Assembly: GCA_963848375.1 (NCBI GenBank)
Contig: CAWKDK010000028.1
Span: forward strand, 248,001-312,000
Direction: 5' to 3'
DNA from: JAJPJE01 sp963848375
Lineage (GTDB): Bacteria > Acidobacteriota > Terriglobia > Terriglobales > Acidobacteriaceae
Length of the DNA: 64,000 bases
Position numbers and translations under genes: made by a program. Positions within the stretch are counted from its first letter, which is position 1. Each line of letters starts with the position of its first letter. A model generated the notes under the pieces. The model was not told the DNA's origin, ran no database searches, and was given only the letters and a program-made list of their open reading frames with translations. Shown here piece by piece: positions 43,672 through 54,008 of the stretch.

Positions 43672-45809
43672 TCAATTCCCGGCGCTCTCCGGCGGTTGAT
43701 CCACTCCGTTCAGGTGATTCACGACGCGCAGCACATCTCCAGTCCGGTAGAAGTCGACGGCGACAATGTTCGGAATATGCCCACGCTCTTTCTCGCACTC
43801 CTCGGCGCGTCCGAGTAGAAACGGATATGCATTCACGATAGCCGCATTCGACGGCTTCGGCGTGGGGGCGGTGTCGATCCAATGATTCAGCAGGAACAAC
43901 GATCCTGTGTCTCCACCGCGGTTCGGCTGGCACGTGAAGTCCTCAGGCTTGTGAAACGTGTACGGCGTCTCGCGAAACGTCGGATACGCAGGCAACAACC
44001 ACGGCACACCGGGCTTGCCCGATTCAATCACCACGACTACACGCTGCCCGCTCGCAATCAGTTCGCGTAACGTAGGCCACGGCGGACCCAGCGGACCCTT
44101 GTAGACGAAATCGGCAAGTCCGGCTTGTTGAAACGCATTCGCCAGATCCTGTGGCGCGACATAATCTTCGATGTCGAGCAGCAAGAACCTCATCAGGATG
44201 CAGCACCAGGAAATCGCGAATGTCGCGCAGTGTTGGCTCCAGCGGCGATGCCCCGAGCTCGCAGAAGCCATGACACAAATAAAGCCGGTGCTGGCCGGTA
44301 TCGGCTCCCACCAGCGTATTGCGAATACGCAGCGCGGCTTCGTAACCCTGATCCCCAACGGCCTGCTTCATCTTCTCTGCATTGGGCTCGAACGCCAGGT
44401 CGGTCTTGATGCGCGAGGCGCCCGGGAACCCATAGTGCACATCGAAGAGCAGCGCGCGGATTCCATCGCGCAACTGCTGTGGGATACTCGCTTCCTGCTG
44501 CGGAAACATCCAGTCGGCAATGCTCTGGTTCGACATCGAATTGTGTGTTCCCGCGAACACCACCTGGTTGAGTGGCCGATCGCACAACTCCGCAAACCCA
44601 TTACATGCCTGTTCCGCCGTCTCGCTGCTGTCAGCTTTTTGACTCCGCAACCACAGCCACACGCCAATCCCGAAGCCGGTGGCGACGGCGATCGTTAACG
44701 CACCGACCACGGCTACACGGAAGCCGCCCCGCGATGCCTGCGCTTGGATGACTCGCGGACTCCACTTCTCATGCACCACTCGGAAAATCTCGCGGAAGGC
44801 CGCAAACGCCGCCCACAAGCCAATCAACGTTGCAAGGGCCTGCAACACTGCGAACGGATACGCGATCAGCAGGGCCGCACCGGCTAAAAGACAAGCACTC
44901 CACACGAGTCGTCCCGTGATCGACGTAGGAGGAACAGCGACCAGTCGCCCGCACCGCTCGAACGATGCCAGCGGATGAATCGTCTCCAGCAGCGATGCAG
45001 CGCCAGCCGCCAGAATCGCTCCGAGTCCCGCGAGTAAGAAATCCCCAGACGGTTAGATCGCCGAGATACGCTCTCGCCAATCCTCGTGCCAGTCCGCGCT
45101 CGAGCGGTTCGTGAACTAGCCCCAAGCCGATGCTCGTCGCCGGAAGCACGGCCATCAGAAGGAGTCCGCCAGTTCCCAGTGCTACACCCAGTCGGAAGAA
45201 GCCGCGCTGTCGATCGGGCGCGACCCATATCGCGGCGATCATCAGCAGCACGCCCGCTACCAGCAGCAGAGGCCACAGGATTCGCAAGCGCCTGCCGACT
45301 CTCGACAATTCGAGCACCCATTGCGCTTCGCGTCCTTCGCCCAACCTGGCGACCACGTTGTTGAGTTGTTTAGGAACCCGTTCAGCAATCGCGGGATTCG
45401 CCTGCTGCAGCGTGTCTTGCACCAGCAGTTGCAGATCCGGCAGCGTCAGCACCACTCGTCGCGCGCCCTCCGAAAGCAAGGCTTCGTGCGCGCGCTTGGC
45501 AGACATCTCCACCAGCACGCCGAACGGCCGCGCCTGCACCATGCTGCGGGCGCTGGCGAGAATCAGTGGGCGAAAGGCAATCAGGTCAGGACGGCTGCGG
45601 ATCGCAGTATCGGTCACCAGTGTGGCAGCGTACTCCGCGACTCGCGGATCGGAGAGGCTTCTTTGCGCTCGCTGCGCAAACCGATCAGCGTTGAAAAGAT
45701 TTCTTTCCGCGACGTAGAGCAGCGCGCCGGCTACGATGCACGCGGTCCCGAGCACAACACAGCAGAAGAACAACCAGCTACTGCGGTATCGCGACTGCGT
45801 TTCGGGCAT
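43672..45809 (-). CDS. Membrane protein with PI-PLC-X-like domain, two frameshifts
   Basis: Restored length is about 711 residues. The N-terminal half has two clear TM helices (FFCCVVLGTACIVAGALLYV and ILWPLLLVAGVLLMIAAIWV) around an extracytoplasmic helical region, then two to four more helices. The C-terminal half reads PLNQVVFAGTHNSMSNQSIA, the first catalytic-His motif of the PI-PLC X fold, then ALLFDVHYGFPG, FLVLHPDEVLLLDIEDYVAP and VVVVIESGKPG. The frame breaks at 45053-45054 (extra T) and at 44182 (extra C). With them removed the three frames form one continuous protein. GGAGGG before the ATG at 45809 fixes the start. Substrate could be a glycerophospho- or glycolipid. It follows the M28 gene by 14 nt. 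Confidence 0.75.
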
Positions 45810-45823
45810 TGCGCCCTCCGTTG

Positions 45824-47323
45824 CTACTCCTTCGCGGGATGATGCGGCAGGGCAACCGGCATCTCGGACACATTCCATGCCCATGCAGCCAGCAGCGCTG
45901 CACCTTCATTGATCTCGCCAGGGATTACCTTGTCGAAAGTATCCGTCTGGCTGTGATGCGCCTCGCCGTAGTGAGCGGGCGTCTGCACGCAAAAGTACGC
46001 TGGCACGCCCTTGTCGAGAAATGGCTCGTGATCCGATGCTCCGAAGTTACGAGTGCTGAGTGGCTGCATGTCGAAAACGCTTTGCAGGGGCCGGTAAATT
46101 TCTGTCATCAGAGGCGCCGTCTCGTAGAGATCCTCGAGCGCAATGCTGAAAACTTTGCCCGTGCCGGTATCGAGCACCAGCAATCCATCTATCTTTGGGA
46201 TCTCCGCCGCATGGTCCTGCAGATAGAGCTTCGCGCCGTTGCTCCCTTGCTCTTCGCCTGTGAACAGAATAAAGGTGAGCGTCCGTTTCGGCTTCCATCC
46301 CAGCGATTTCAGCGTGCGCGCCGCCTCCAGTACCGCCATCGCTCCCGCGCCATTATCGAGCGCACCCTGCCCCAGATCCCATGAATCCAGATGCCCGCCA
46401 ATGATCACGCGCTCATCCGGCAACTCGGTACCCTTGATTTCCGCAACTGTAATCGATGCGGGCACCGGCCCGGGCGAAAAGGTCCCGGCAAGATTCACGG
46501 TCATTTTTATTGGCCCGGTTACCGCCAATCGCCGAACCAGCAACGATTCTTCATGGCTCAGAAACGCGACCGGCGCTTCCGTCGGCTGGTATTGGCCAAG
46601 GCTCGTCATATTGAACAGGTTGTCGGTCTTGCCGCTGTCCAGCAGGATTGCGGCAGGCTGCTCGGCGATGATCGCCTTCATCAATTCCTTCCGCTGGCGA
46701 TACTGATTGATCGCCGCCTCTGACGGAGCCCCACGTTTCTGCCGGACAACGGCATCGTAGGCGTTCTCGGGCGACTCATCCTTATCGGGCATTTCCGCCG
46801 AACGCATCACGACAATCGCACCCTTCAGCTGCCCTTTGTACTTGGCCAAATCCTCCACCGATTTCGCATCGATCGCCACTACCGCCGCGGTCACCGGCCC
46901 TGGAGTCGCCTTGCTCCATCCCAGCGACCGTATCTGCACAGCGCGTTGGATCGGTGCCACGATCTCCGCCGTATCCGCGCCGCGCGTCCATGCATGCGGT
47001 ATCTCCAGCGTCTCCAGATGTGCATCGATTCCATAGTCCTTGAAGCGCTGCAGCGTCCAGTCACTGGCTCGTTGCATCTGCGGCGATCCGGTCAGCCGTG
47101 GCCCAATGCTGGTAGTCAGATACTCCAGATTCTTCATCAGCTCGGAATGAGCCTGCACGTCGTCATAGATCTTCTGGTCGGCCTGCTGCATTTCCGATCG
47201 ATAGACGCGTTTGTCCTCATCGGTTCGTTCAGCGGCGCTTCCGATGATGGGAGTGAGGAGTGAGACTAAGAGAAGAAAACAGGTAAAAGCCTTACCACGA
47301 GACGAGTCGGACAACGTTGCCAT
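45824..47323 (-). CDS. Secreted M28-family zinc aminopeptidase
   Basis: A 499-residue protein with a signal peptide (FTCFLLLVSLLTPIIGSAA). After an N-terminal region containing a PA-like insert, the metal ligands are visible: VIIGGHLDSWDLGQGALDNG with His and Asp, LFTGEEQGSNGAKLY with the catalytic and metal Glu, LLVLDTGTG with Asp, and HYGEAHHSQTDTFDKV with the final His. This is the aminopeptidase/carboxypeptidase Q-like subgroup. It cleaves N-terminal residues from peptides in the periplasm or medium. Second M28 enzyme of the window, in a different subgroup from that at 21.8-24 kb. Followed by the PLC-like gene. Confidence 0.92.
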   Translation of the reverse strand: MATLSDSSRGKAFTCFLLLVSLLTPIIGSAAERTDEDKRVYRSEMQQADQKIYDDVQAHSELMKNLEYLTTSIGPRLTGSPQMQRASDWTLQRFKDYGIDAHLETLEIPHAWTRGADTAEIVAPIQRAVQIRSLGWSKATPGPVTAAVVAIDAKSVEDLAKYKGQLKGAIVVMRSAEMPDKDESPENAYDAVVRQKRGAPSEAAINQYRQRKELMKAIIAEQPAAILLDSGKTDNLFNMTSLGQYQPTEAPVAFLSHEESLLVRRLAVTGPIKMTVNLAGTFSPGPVPASITVAEIKGTELPDERVIIGGHLDSWDLGQGALDNGAGAMAVLEAARTLKSLGWKPKRTLTFILFTGEEQGSNGAKLYLQDHAAEIPKIDGLLVLDTGTGKVFSIALEDLYETAPLMTEIYRPLQSVFDMQPLSTRNFGASDHEPFLDKGVPAYFCVQTPAHYGEAHHSQTDTFDKVIPGEINEGAALLAAWAWNVSEMPVALPHHPAKE

Positions 47324-47430
47324 ACCTCAATAAGAGCGATGAGCCATCATACTGGCCGCCGATTCGGCTTGGCAAAAGGCCCATGTTCAGCCATCACCGC
47401 TGCTACAAAGCTGAGTAGTAGAATTATTTC

Positions 47431-48460
47431 TTGCCTCCAACCTCCAATCAGAAAGTAGCCACCCTCGGCGCTTTGCGCGGACTCGCTGCCCTCGCCGTGT
47501 GCTGGTATCACTTCACCTACGGCCAGAGTGCCGCCCTCAAACACACGGGAAATTATGGCTGGCTCGGCGTCGAAGTCTTCTTCGTCATCTCCGGATTCAT
47601 CATCCCGTACAGCTTGTATCAGCGCAGCTACCGCTTCGGCGACTACTGGCGCTTCATGATGAAGCGGATGGCGCGGCTGCATCCGCCGTACCTCGCGTCG
47701 ATTCTCATCACCCTATTCATCGCCTATGCCATCTTCGTGGCCTCGCGATTTCATATGCCCGCTCCGGGCTACAGCATCAAGCAGCTCCTGCTCCACTTCT
47801 TTTATCTGAACGACTCTAATGGGACAGCCGTGGGTGAACGTCGCCTACTGGACGCTGGCGATCGAATTCCAGTGGTACATTTTTGTCGGACTCACCTTCC
47901 CGCTCATCGCGCATCGCAATCCGTGGATTCAGACAGGCACGGTCGTTACGTGGATCATCCTGTTTCGTGTCTTTGTTTCCCAGGACAAAATCGTTTTTCA
48001 TAGCCTGCCGATTTTTCTCGTGGGCGTGTTCATCTTCCAGTACCGCGTCGGTCTCATGGGCGCAGCGCGCACCGTCGCCTGCCTCGGCTTGAACTTTGTA
48101 ATGATGGAGAAATTTCATGGACTGCCCGTCGCCTACACCGCTCTCGCGACAGGTTTGCTGATCGTCACCGTCTCCGTTGACAACCGCGTGCTTAACTGGT
48201 TTGGCGAGATCAGTTACTCGGTATACTTGCTGCACTTGCCCATCGGCGTGGGCCTGATCGGCTTGTTATCGCGCCTGCCGTACTCGGGCTCGTATTTGTT
48301 CCTGGTCGATTTCGCCGGGCTCACCGCAACGATAGCGGCGAGCTGGGTGCTCTATCGCTGGGTAGAATCGCCGTCGCAGGAATGGTCTTCGCGCATTCGC
48401 TTTGGCCGCGCGCCTGCCAAGGTGCCGCAAATGTCACGCGCCGCAGCCAGCGCCGACTAA
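47431..48460 (+). CDS. Acyltransferase 3 (OafA/YrhL-like), one frameshift
   Basis: Restored length is about 342 residues with ten or so helices. KVATLGALRGLAALAVCWYH is the family start with its Arg and His, GNYGWLGVEVFFVISGFIIP is the second motif, and MKRMARLHPPYLASILITLF the third. The frame breaks at 47814-47817: one extra base turns YLNDLMGQPWVNVAYWTLAI, the next conserved block, out of frame. Such enzymes O-acylate surface polysaccharides or lipids using acyl-CoA. TTG start as annotated. Divergent from the M28 gene. A copy of the dispersed palindromic repeat follows the stop. Confidence 0.85.
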
Positions 48461-48469
48461 AGCGGATTT

Positions 48470-48492
48470 ACGTGGGGCAGCCGACCTCGGCT
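48470..48492 (+). repeat. Dispersed palindromic repeat, copy B
   Basis: Identical over 23 bases to the minus strand of 16851-16873. Core GGCAGCCGA-CC-TCGGCT forms a stem of 6-8 bp. It lies 10 nt past the acyltransferase stop, between convergent genes, like copy A. The following stretch to 48543 repeats AATCACCCAAT-like words and carries no gene. Confidence 0.7.
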
Positions 48493-48543
48493 ACCGTGTC
48501 TTTGCAATCACCCAATTATCAAATCACCCAATCGCTCAATCCT

Positions 48544-49314
48544 CTAATCCCCGTGGTCCATCTGCTTTTCCACCGACCACACATTCGCCGCATTCTTCTC
48601 GAACGGATACACATGCACCATCCATCCGAATATCACCGGATGAAACTCGCCGCCCGCCGCTTTGCATTGATCTTCGGTTGTAATCGACCCGCGCAGTCCA
48701 AACTTCGGATCCTTGCCGAAGTATTCCGATTTCCTTCCATCGGGCGCCTTGCAGAAGTTCACGTGCTCATGCCACTGCGCGATGCTCAGCGGGATCCGCG
48801 CATTCAACTCGTCTTCGCTGAAACTCTTCGGAGCCGTATACATCGCGCCGATCAGTTTGTATCCGCCTTCCGCGGTCTTCTCGTACAGCAGTGAAGTAGG
48901 GTGATCGGGATTGAACCCGTTTCTCGCCTCGAACGCATAACGATAATTCGTGAAGTGATACTGCTTTTGCGGAACATTGGGCAGGAAGATCTGAAATCCG
49001 TCATCGAGCGCGACTTTGTAGTCGGCGTATTTCGCCATCGCCTTACGACTGGCGGCGACAACCGCGTCGGCGCGTTGTTGATCTCCGGGCTGCACTGGCC
49101 GCAGCGCCGTCATCTTCATATGCGGACCCATGTCCATGTGCCCAGACATCGCGGCCACGGCGTGATCCATGCCTGGCATGTCCGCCATCCCATGATGATC
49201 CATGTTCTGCATGCCGCCGTCCGAAGCAGGCGCAGCATTCTGTGCCGACACGCCAATGGCGGCCACTAAGACGCCCAACCCGATGAATTTCACAATCACC
49301 GATTTCAGCTTCAT
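48544..49314 (-). CDS. Secreted Met/His-rich protein, unknown family
   Basis: About 256 residues. A signal peptide (VIVKFIGLGVLVAAIGVSAQ) is followed by a Met/His/Asp cluster (MQNMDHHGMADMPGMDHAVA, then MSGHMDMGPHMKM), the kind of segment used to bind Cu(I)/Ag(I). The rest looks like a compact domain, with RYAFEARNGFNPDHPTSLLY, WHEHVNFCKAPDG and GWMVHVYPFEKN. I use the ATG at 49314 because GGGGGAAC precedes it; the in-frame start at 49374 adds a non-signal-like extension. Copper handling in the periplasm is an inference from composition only. Confidence 0.7.
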   Translation of the reverse strand: MKLKSVIVKFIGLGVLVAAIGVSAQNAAPASDGGMQNMDHHGMADMPGMDHAVAAMSGHMDMGPHMKMTALRPVQPGDQQRADAVVAASRKAMAKYADYKVALDDGFQIFLPNVPQKQYHFTNYRYAFEARNGFNPDHPTSLLYEKTAEGGYKLIGAMYTAPKSFSEDELNARIPLSIAQWHEHVNFCKAPDGRKSEYFGKDPKFGLRGSITTEDQCKAAGGEFHPVIFGWMVHVYPFEKNAANVWSVEKQMDHGD

Positions 49315-49416
49315 CAGTTCCCCCACACGTCTATTTGTAACCCGTGACGGCTGCCATAGTTTTTTGGTTAACACTTCCCGTGGGAACGATCGTAATAGGC
49401 GGGTAACAGAACTCGG

Positions 49417-50914
49417 TTACTTGCTGACTCCAGTGGGACGGGCGAACGCGGTGGCGCTGCCTTTGGCGGCTACCTCAGGTCTCGCAAATCCAAGCTGTTC
49501 CAAAACATCCGCAGCAGCCTGCGTCCCTGAGGCGATGCAGTCCGGCACGCCAATTCCCTGGTAGGCATTTCCTGCTAGCGCAAAATGTCGCAGTTGCTTC
49601 GATGCACCCTTGATCCGCTGCACCCGCGCGAGATGCCCCGGTCCATATTGCGCCATCGACCGATTCCAGCGATAGACGCGCTCAGCGCGTGGCTCGGCTT
49701 CCAATCCGACGATCTCCTTCAACTCTCGCCGCACGATCGCCAGGATCTCGGCGTCGCTCAGGCTCAGCACGCTCTCATCGCGCAGACCTCCGAGGAATGT
49801 ACGAATAATGCCGCGATCGTCCGGTGCACGATGCGGGAACTTGTTGTGCACAAAAGTGCAAGCCAGCATGCGCTTGCCTTCGGTCTTGGGAACAAGGAAC
49901 CCGAACCCGGGCGGCACATTGTGCAGATCCGCGCGGTCGTAGATTCCCGGTAACTGTGACCGACGAGCTGTAGCTGATTTCCAGCAGTTCATTCGCGAGC
50001 GTGGGCGCCGCGCCGGAAATTAATCGCCCCGCCAGCTGCGCCGGTGCTGCCAGCACCAACGCATCAAAGCTCTCCACCCCGGCAGCGCTCACCAGTCGCC
50101 ACTTTTCATCATCACGCAGAATCGCTGTGATATCGCGATTCAAGTTCACAGACTCGCGCGGAATGAAGTCCGCCACCGCATCTACCAACTGCTGCATGCC
50201 ATTTTTCAGCGAAGAGAACAACGGTCTGGGTTGCGGACGATGATTCTCGCCATGTTTCTCCCGCATCATCGCAGCCATTTTCTTGCGTGATGCGAGCATG
50301 CCGCGGCTCAAGCTCCCATACTGGCGCTCCATGTCCACGAATCGCGGTAGCACCGCCGCCGCGCTCAGCGAAGCCGCATCGCCACCATAAACGCCGGCGA
50401 GCAGCGGATCCGCCAAACGCTCTACCATCTCCGCGCCGTAGTGCCGCTCCACAAGTTCGGCCACGGATTCGTCTCGTCCATTCGCAGCCGCTTTCGGCGC
50501 GTGGAAATACTCCAGCCCCATACGGATTTTTGTGCTCAGCGAAAACAGCGGCGTGGTGATCGTGGGCAGTAGCTTGGTCGGGACCATGAACATCAGGCCA
50601 TCCGGAATTGTGACCAGCCGCCCGTTTACCAGGATGTATGTTTTGCGCTCGCTGTCGTTCGAGCCGATCAGTTGATCGCCGAGTCCGAGCGACCGGCAGA
50701 AGTCCAGTCCCCAGCTTTTTTCAGTGAGAAACGAATCCGGTCCTGCTTCAATCAGGCAGCCGTCGACATGATCGGTGATCATCACGCCGCCCAGTCGTGA
50801 ACCACGCTCGAAGATCGCGAACTCGATCTCAGCACCGCTCTGCCGGGCGCGCTCAAGAATTGTGGCAGCTGCGAGTCCGCTGATTCCAGCTCCGACAATG
50901 GCGATGCGTTTCAT
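49417..50914 (-). CDS. hemY: Protoporphyrinogen/coproporphyrinogen oxidase, HemY type, one frameshift
   Basis: FAD-dependent six-electron oxidase of the haem pathway. Dinucleotide-binding motif RIAIVGAGISGLAAATILER; the N-terminal half continues through IEAGPDSFLTEKSWGLDFCR and LADPLLAGVYGGDAASLSAA. The frame breaks at 49944-49945, where one extra T converts SVTVTGIYDRADLHNVPPG into SVTVTGNLRPRGSA. After it come GFGFLVPKTEGKRMLACTFV and LRHFALAGNAYQGIGVPDCI, the usual C-terminal FAD motif. Restored length is about 499 residues, normal for HemY. Third gene of hemE-hemH-hemY, 21 nt after hemH. Whether it acts on protoporphyrinogen or coproporphyrinogen is open. Confidence 0.93.
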
Positions 50915-50935
50915 TTGGATTTCACGTTTCGCGTT

Positions 50936-51859
50936 TCAGGAATCACTGCGAACAAGCCGCTTCCTCGCCACATCCGCGACCGCAGCCGCGAATGTCGGCG
51001 AGTCATTCAACGACTCGGCTCGCCACAATCGCATACCGTGCTCCTCCGCAAACTTCCGGAATGCAATATCAATGTCGTACAGAATCTCCACGTGGTCGCA
51101 CACGAAGCCTATGGGTTGTAGGAAAACGCTCGCGTGCCCTTTTTCTTTCAGGCCGAGAATCGTCTCTTCTACCGTCGGACCCAACCACGCTCCGCCCGAC
51201 ATGCCCTGGCTCTGAAACGCGAAACCCCAGTCTTCATCGGCCAAACCCACCGCCCTTGCCACCAGCGCAGCCGTCTCCCCTGCCTGCGTCTCGTACGGAT
51301 CGCCGTCAGCAATCGTTCGCTGGGGAACACTGTGCGCCGTGAAGATCACTGGCAGCTTCGCACCGGCTTCGCGACACGCTCGCTCCCAGCCCTCTCGAAA
51401 CTTTTCCGCGAACGCGCGAATCAGCAACGGATTGTCGTGCCACTCCTCCACGAATTCGATATCAAACGGCGCTTCGCCCGACTCGCCCAGCAGCGCTTTC
51501 TTATACAGTCCAACGCTTGTTCGTGAATTCTGCGGAGCCAGGCAGATCGCCACCGCTCGCGTCACGCCGTCCTCAGCCATCTGCTTCACCGTGTCACCGA
51601 TGAATGGCTTCCAGTTGCGCATGCCGATGTAGACGGGGATTCCAAGCTCTCTCCGAACGCCGTCAGCCTGGTCCATAGTGTGGCAGGTCAGTGGCGAACA
51701 GCCAATCAGCCCATAACGATGTTTGATTTCTTCGACGACGGCATCCGGCAGCGGACGACCGCCAGTCACGTTGCGCAGAAATTCTGGGATTTCCTCGACA
51801 CGGTCGGGACTGCCATGCGCGATCAGCAGAACGGCCTGTTTCTGGTTTGCTTCGCTCAA
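50936..51859 (-). CDS. hemH: Ferrochelatase
   Basis: A 307-residue enzyme inserting Fe(II) into a porphyrin. AVLLIAHGSPDRVEEIPEFL is the N-terminal motif, IFTAHSVPQRTIADGDPYET contains the catalytic His in the HSVP signature, and WGFAFQSQGMSGGAWLGPTV is the conserved W-L-x-P block. The HVEILYDIDIAFR segment is also typical. It lies 8 nt after hemE and 21 nt before hemY. Whether the substrate is protoporphyrin or coproporphyrin cannot be decided from this, but the absence of an hemQ gene here gives no support to the coproporphyrin route. Confidence 0.95.
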   Translation of the reverse strand: MSEANQKQAVLLIAHGSPDRVEEIPEFLRNVTGGRPLPDAVVEEIKHRYGLIGCSPLTCHTMDQADGVRRELGIPVYIGMRNWKPFIGDTVKQMAEDGVTRAVAICLAPQNSRTSVGLYKKALLGESGEAPFDIEFVEEWHDNPLLIRAFAEKFREGWERACREAGAKLPVIFTAHSVPQRTIADGDPYETQAGETAALVARAVGLADEDWGFAFQSQGMSGGAWLGPTVEETILGLKEKGHASVFLQPIGFVCDHVEILYDIDIAFRKFAEEHGMRLWRAESLNDSPTFAAAVADVARKRLVRSDS

Positions 51860-51867
51860 GCTCTACC

Positions 51868-52929
51868 TCAGCGCTCCGCTTTCGCTGTGGCCACTGGCCG
51901 ACGAGAATGTTCGTGCACCAGTTCGATCAGGTACTTCACATTCTCGACCGGCGTCTCCGGCAAAATTCCGTGACCTAGATTGAAGATGTGTCCCGGCCTG
52001 CCATCCGCTTGCTTCAGCACATCGAGCGCGCGAGCGCGCAGCTCCTTTTGATCTGCGAAGAGTAGCACGGGATCCAGATTTCCCTGAACTGCGCCGCGAT
52101 TGCCCAGCACCCGCCAGCCCTCGTCGAGTGGAATGCGCCAGTCCAGGCCGATCACATCAGCGCCAGTCTCCTGCATCGACGTGAGTAGTGTCGCACTGTC
52201 AGTGCCAAAATAAATGATCGGTACCCCTGCGCGCTTCAGTCGCGCAATCAGATCCTTTGTGTGCGGCAGAACGTATCGCCGGTAATCCTCTACGCTCAGG
52301 CAGCCCACCCAGCTGTCGAACACCTGGAAGACATCCGCGCCCTGACGCACCTGCTCGGCGGAATATTCCGCCAGCACCGTGACCAACTTCTGCATCAGCT
52401 GATCCCAAACTTCGGGCGAGCGATACATCATCTTCTTGGTCTCGATGTAGTGCCGCGAACCGCCGCCTTCGATCATGTAGCTGGCCAGCGTGAACGGCGC
52501 GCCGCAGAATCCAATCACCGGCAGCTTGGAGCCGAAGTGTTTCGCCACCAGCGAAACTGATTCGCCCACGTAGCTTAAATCCGCTGCACGGTCCGTGCGC
52601 AAAGCCGCAACATCCTCCGCTGTGCGCGCCGGTTTTTCGATCACCGGCCCTTCGCCGGCTTCGAAGCGGAAGGGCAGTCCCATTACTTCCAGCGGCAATA
52701 GAAGATCCGCGAAGATGATCGCCGCATCTACGCCCAGGATCTCGGCGGCTTCGATCGTGACCTGCGCAGCCAGCTTCGGAGTCTTGCAGATTTCTACCAG
52801 CGAATGGTGTTTGCGTACGGCCCGGTATTCGGCCATGTAGCGCCCGGCCTGGCGCATCAGCCAGATCGGCGTAAAGTCAGTTGCGCGGCCTTGGCACGCT
52901 TGAACAAAGGTGGATTCGGGGGCTGCCAT
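51868..52929 (-). CDS. hemE: Uroporphyrinogen decarboxylase
   Basis: About 353 residues. HemE removes four carboxyl groups from uroporphyrinogen III to make coproporphyrinogen III without a cofactor. The signature TPIWLMRQAGRYMAEYRAVR is present, with GFCGAPFTLASYMIEGGGSR, VFDSWVGCLSVEDYRRYVLP and IFNLGHGILPETPVENVKYL following. I use the ATG at 52929, after GGAAG; an ATG and a longer start up to 52995 are in frame. First gene of the hemE-hemH-hemY operon. Also supplies the branch point for siroheme, whose synthesis genes lie 3 kb away. Confidence 0.95.
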   Translation of the reverse strand: MAAPESTFVQACQGRATDFTPIWLMRQAGRYMAEYRAVRKHHSLVEICKTPKLAAQVTIEAAEILGVDAAIIFADLLLPLEVMGLPFRFEAGEGPVIEKPARTAEDVAALRTDRAADLSYVGESVSLVAKHFGSKLPVIGFCGAPFTLASYMIEGGGSRHYIETKKMMYRSPEVWDQLMQKLVTVLAEYSAEQVRQGADVFQVFDSWVGCLSVEDYRRYVLPHTKDLIARLKRAGVPIIYFGTDSATLLTSMQETGADVIGLDWRIPLDEGWRVLGNRGAVQGNLDPVLLFADQKELRARALDVLKQADGRPGHIFNLGHGILPETPVENVKYLIELVHEHSRRPVATAKAER

Positions 52930-53049
52930 GTGCTTCCAATGTAGCATTTCGGGCTGCAGCCTCCCCGGTGAACAACTCACAAGCAGGTGTGACATTGCTC
53001 ACAAAGCCGCGGGACCAGGCCCGCGCTCCCCGCAACTTACAATGATGTC

Positions 53050-53904
53050 GTGAATTCCGGTCACACCTCTGGCTATCGCGGCCGCGTCGCGCCTTCGCCC
53101 ACTGGCCTGCTCCACCTTGGTCACGCAGCCACCTTCTGGACTGCCTACCAACGCGCTCTGGATGCCAACGGAACGCTCATCCTGCGCAACGAAGACCTCG
53201 ATCCGCAACGCTCCAAGCTGCAATACGTGCAGGCTTTTATCGAAGATCTTCACTGGCTGGGAATCACGTGGCAGGAAGGACCGGACGTCGGCGGCCCCTT
53301 CGCTCCTTACTCGCAAAGCGAACGCTACAGTTTCTATCTCGACGCCTGGCGACAGCTTCGCGACGGCGGCCACATCTTCCCCTGCACCTGCTCGCGCAAG
53401 GATTTGGCCGAATCCGCTAGCGCTCCCCACGACACCGACGATGAGCCCGTCTACTCCGGCCGCTGCCGGTATCGCATTTCAGAAGGGCAACAGTATGAGA
53501 CTCCCGCAGGCGTGAATTGGCGCTTTCGTGTTCCTGATGGCGACCAGATCGCTTTCACCGATCTCCACCTCGGCGCGCAGAGTTTTGCCGCAGGACGCGA
53601 CTTCGGCGACTTTCTCATCTGGCGCCGTGACGACGTTCCCGCTTACCAACTCGCTGTGGTAGTCGACGACGCTGCCATGCAAATCACCGAAGTCGTTCGC
53701 GGCGCCGATCTGCTGCGTTCCACTGCGCGGCAAATCCTGCTCGCGCGAGCACTCGGTTACCCATCACCTGCCTGGCATCACTGCGACCTATTGCGCGACG
53801 AACACGGCCAGCGTCTCGCCAAGCGCGCGGACTCGTTGAGCCTGCAGCATTTACGTGAGATGGGGCTCACGCCCAATGAGGTACGAGGTCGGTTTCATCT
53901 TTAA
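53050..53904 (+). CDS. gluQ: Glutamyl-queuosine tRNA(Asp) synthetase
   Basis: A 284-residue paralogue of glutamyl-tRNA synthetase lacking the anticodon-binding domain. It attaches Glu to the queuosine base of tRNA(Asp). RGRVAPSPTGLLHLGHAATF is the HIGH-type motif, ILRNEDLDPQRSK the acceptor-side block, FPCTCSRKDLAE and YSGRCRY the zinc site, and GQRLAKRADSLSLQHLREMG the KMSKS-like loop. Divergent from hemE. Together with queA it indicates an active queuosine pathway. A GC-rich inverted repeat at about 53930-53960 follows the stop but has no T tract. Confidence 0.93.
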   Translation: MNSGHTSGYRGRVAPSPTGLLHLGHAATFWTAYQRALDANGTLILRNEDLDPQRSKLQYVQAFIEDLHWLGITWQEGPDVGGPFAPYSQSERYSFYLDAWRQLRDGGHIFPCTCSRKDLAESASAPHDTDDEPVYSGRCRYRISEGQQYETPAGVNWRFRVPDGDQIAFTDLHLGAQSFAAGRDFGDFLIWRRDDVPAYQLAVVVDDAAMQITEVVRGADLLRSTARQILLARALGYPSPAWHHCDLLRDEHGQRLAKRADSLSLQHLREMGLTPNEVRGRFHL

Positions 53905-53979
53905 GGGGAGTGCAGCCTAAAACTCGCTCCGGGCGCCTTCGGCCGGGACACCCCGGTACCACAGTTTTGCAGCTTCACG

Positions 53980-54008
53980 TTGACGTGTGACATCTGTACC
54001 TATACGAT
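53980..54008 (+). promoter_or_regulatory. Putative promoter of the sulfite-reductase operon
   Basis: TTGACG at 53980-53985 is a 5/6 match to the -35 consensus. Possible -10 hexamers are TATACG at 54001-54006 (15-nt spacer) or TACGAT at 54003-54008 (17-nt spacer). Either would start transcription at about 54012-54016, at or just before the in-frame ATG at 54016 of the Cys-rich leader. Assignment rests on hexamer match and position only. Confidence 0.5.

Noticed and set aside
53930..53960. GC-rich inverted repeat after gluQ as a terminator
   Set aside because: Stem is possible but there is no T tract on either side, so I did not list it as a terminator.
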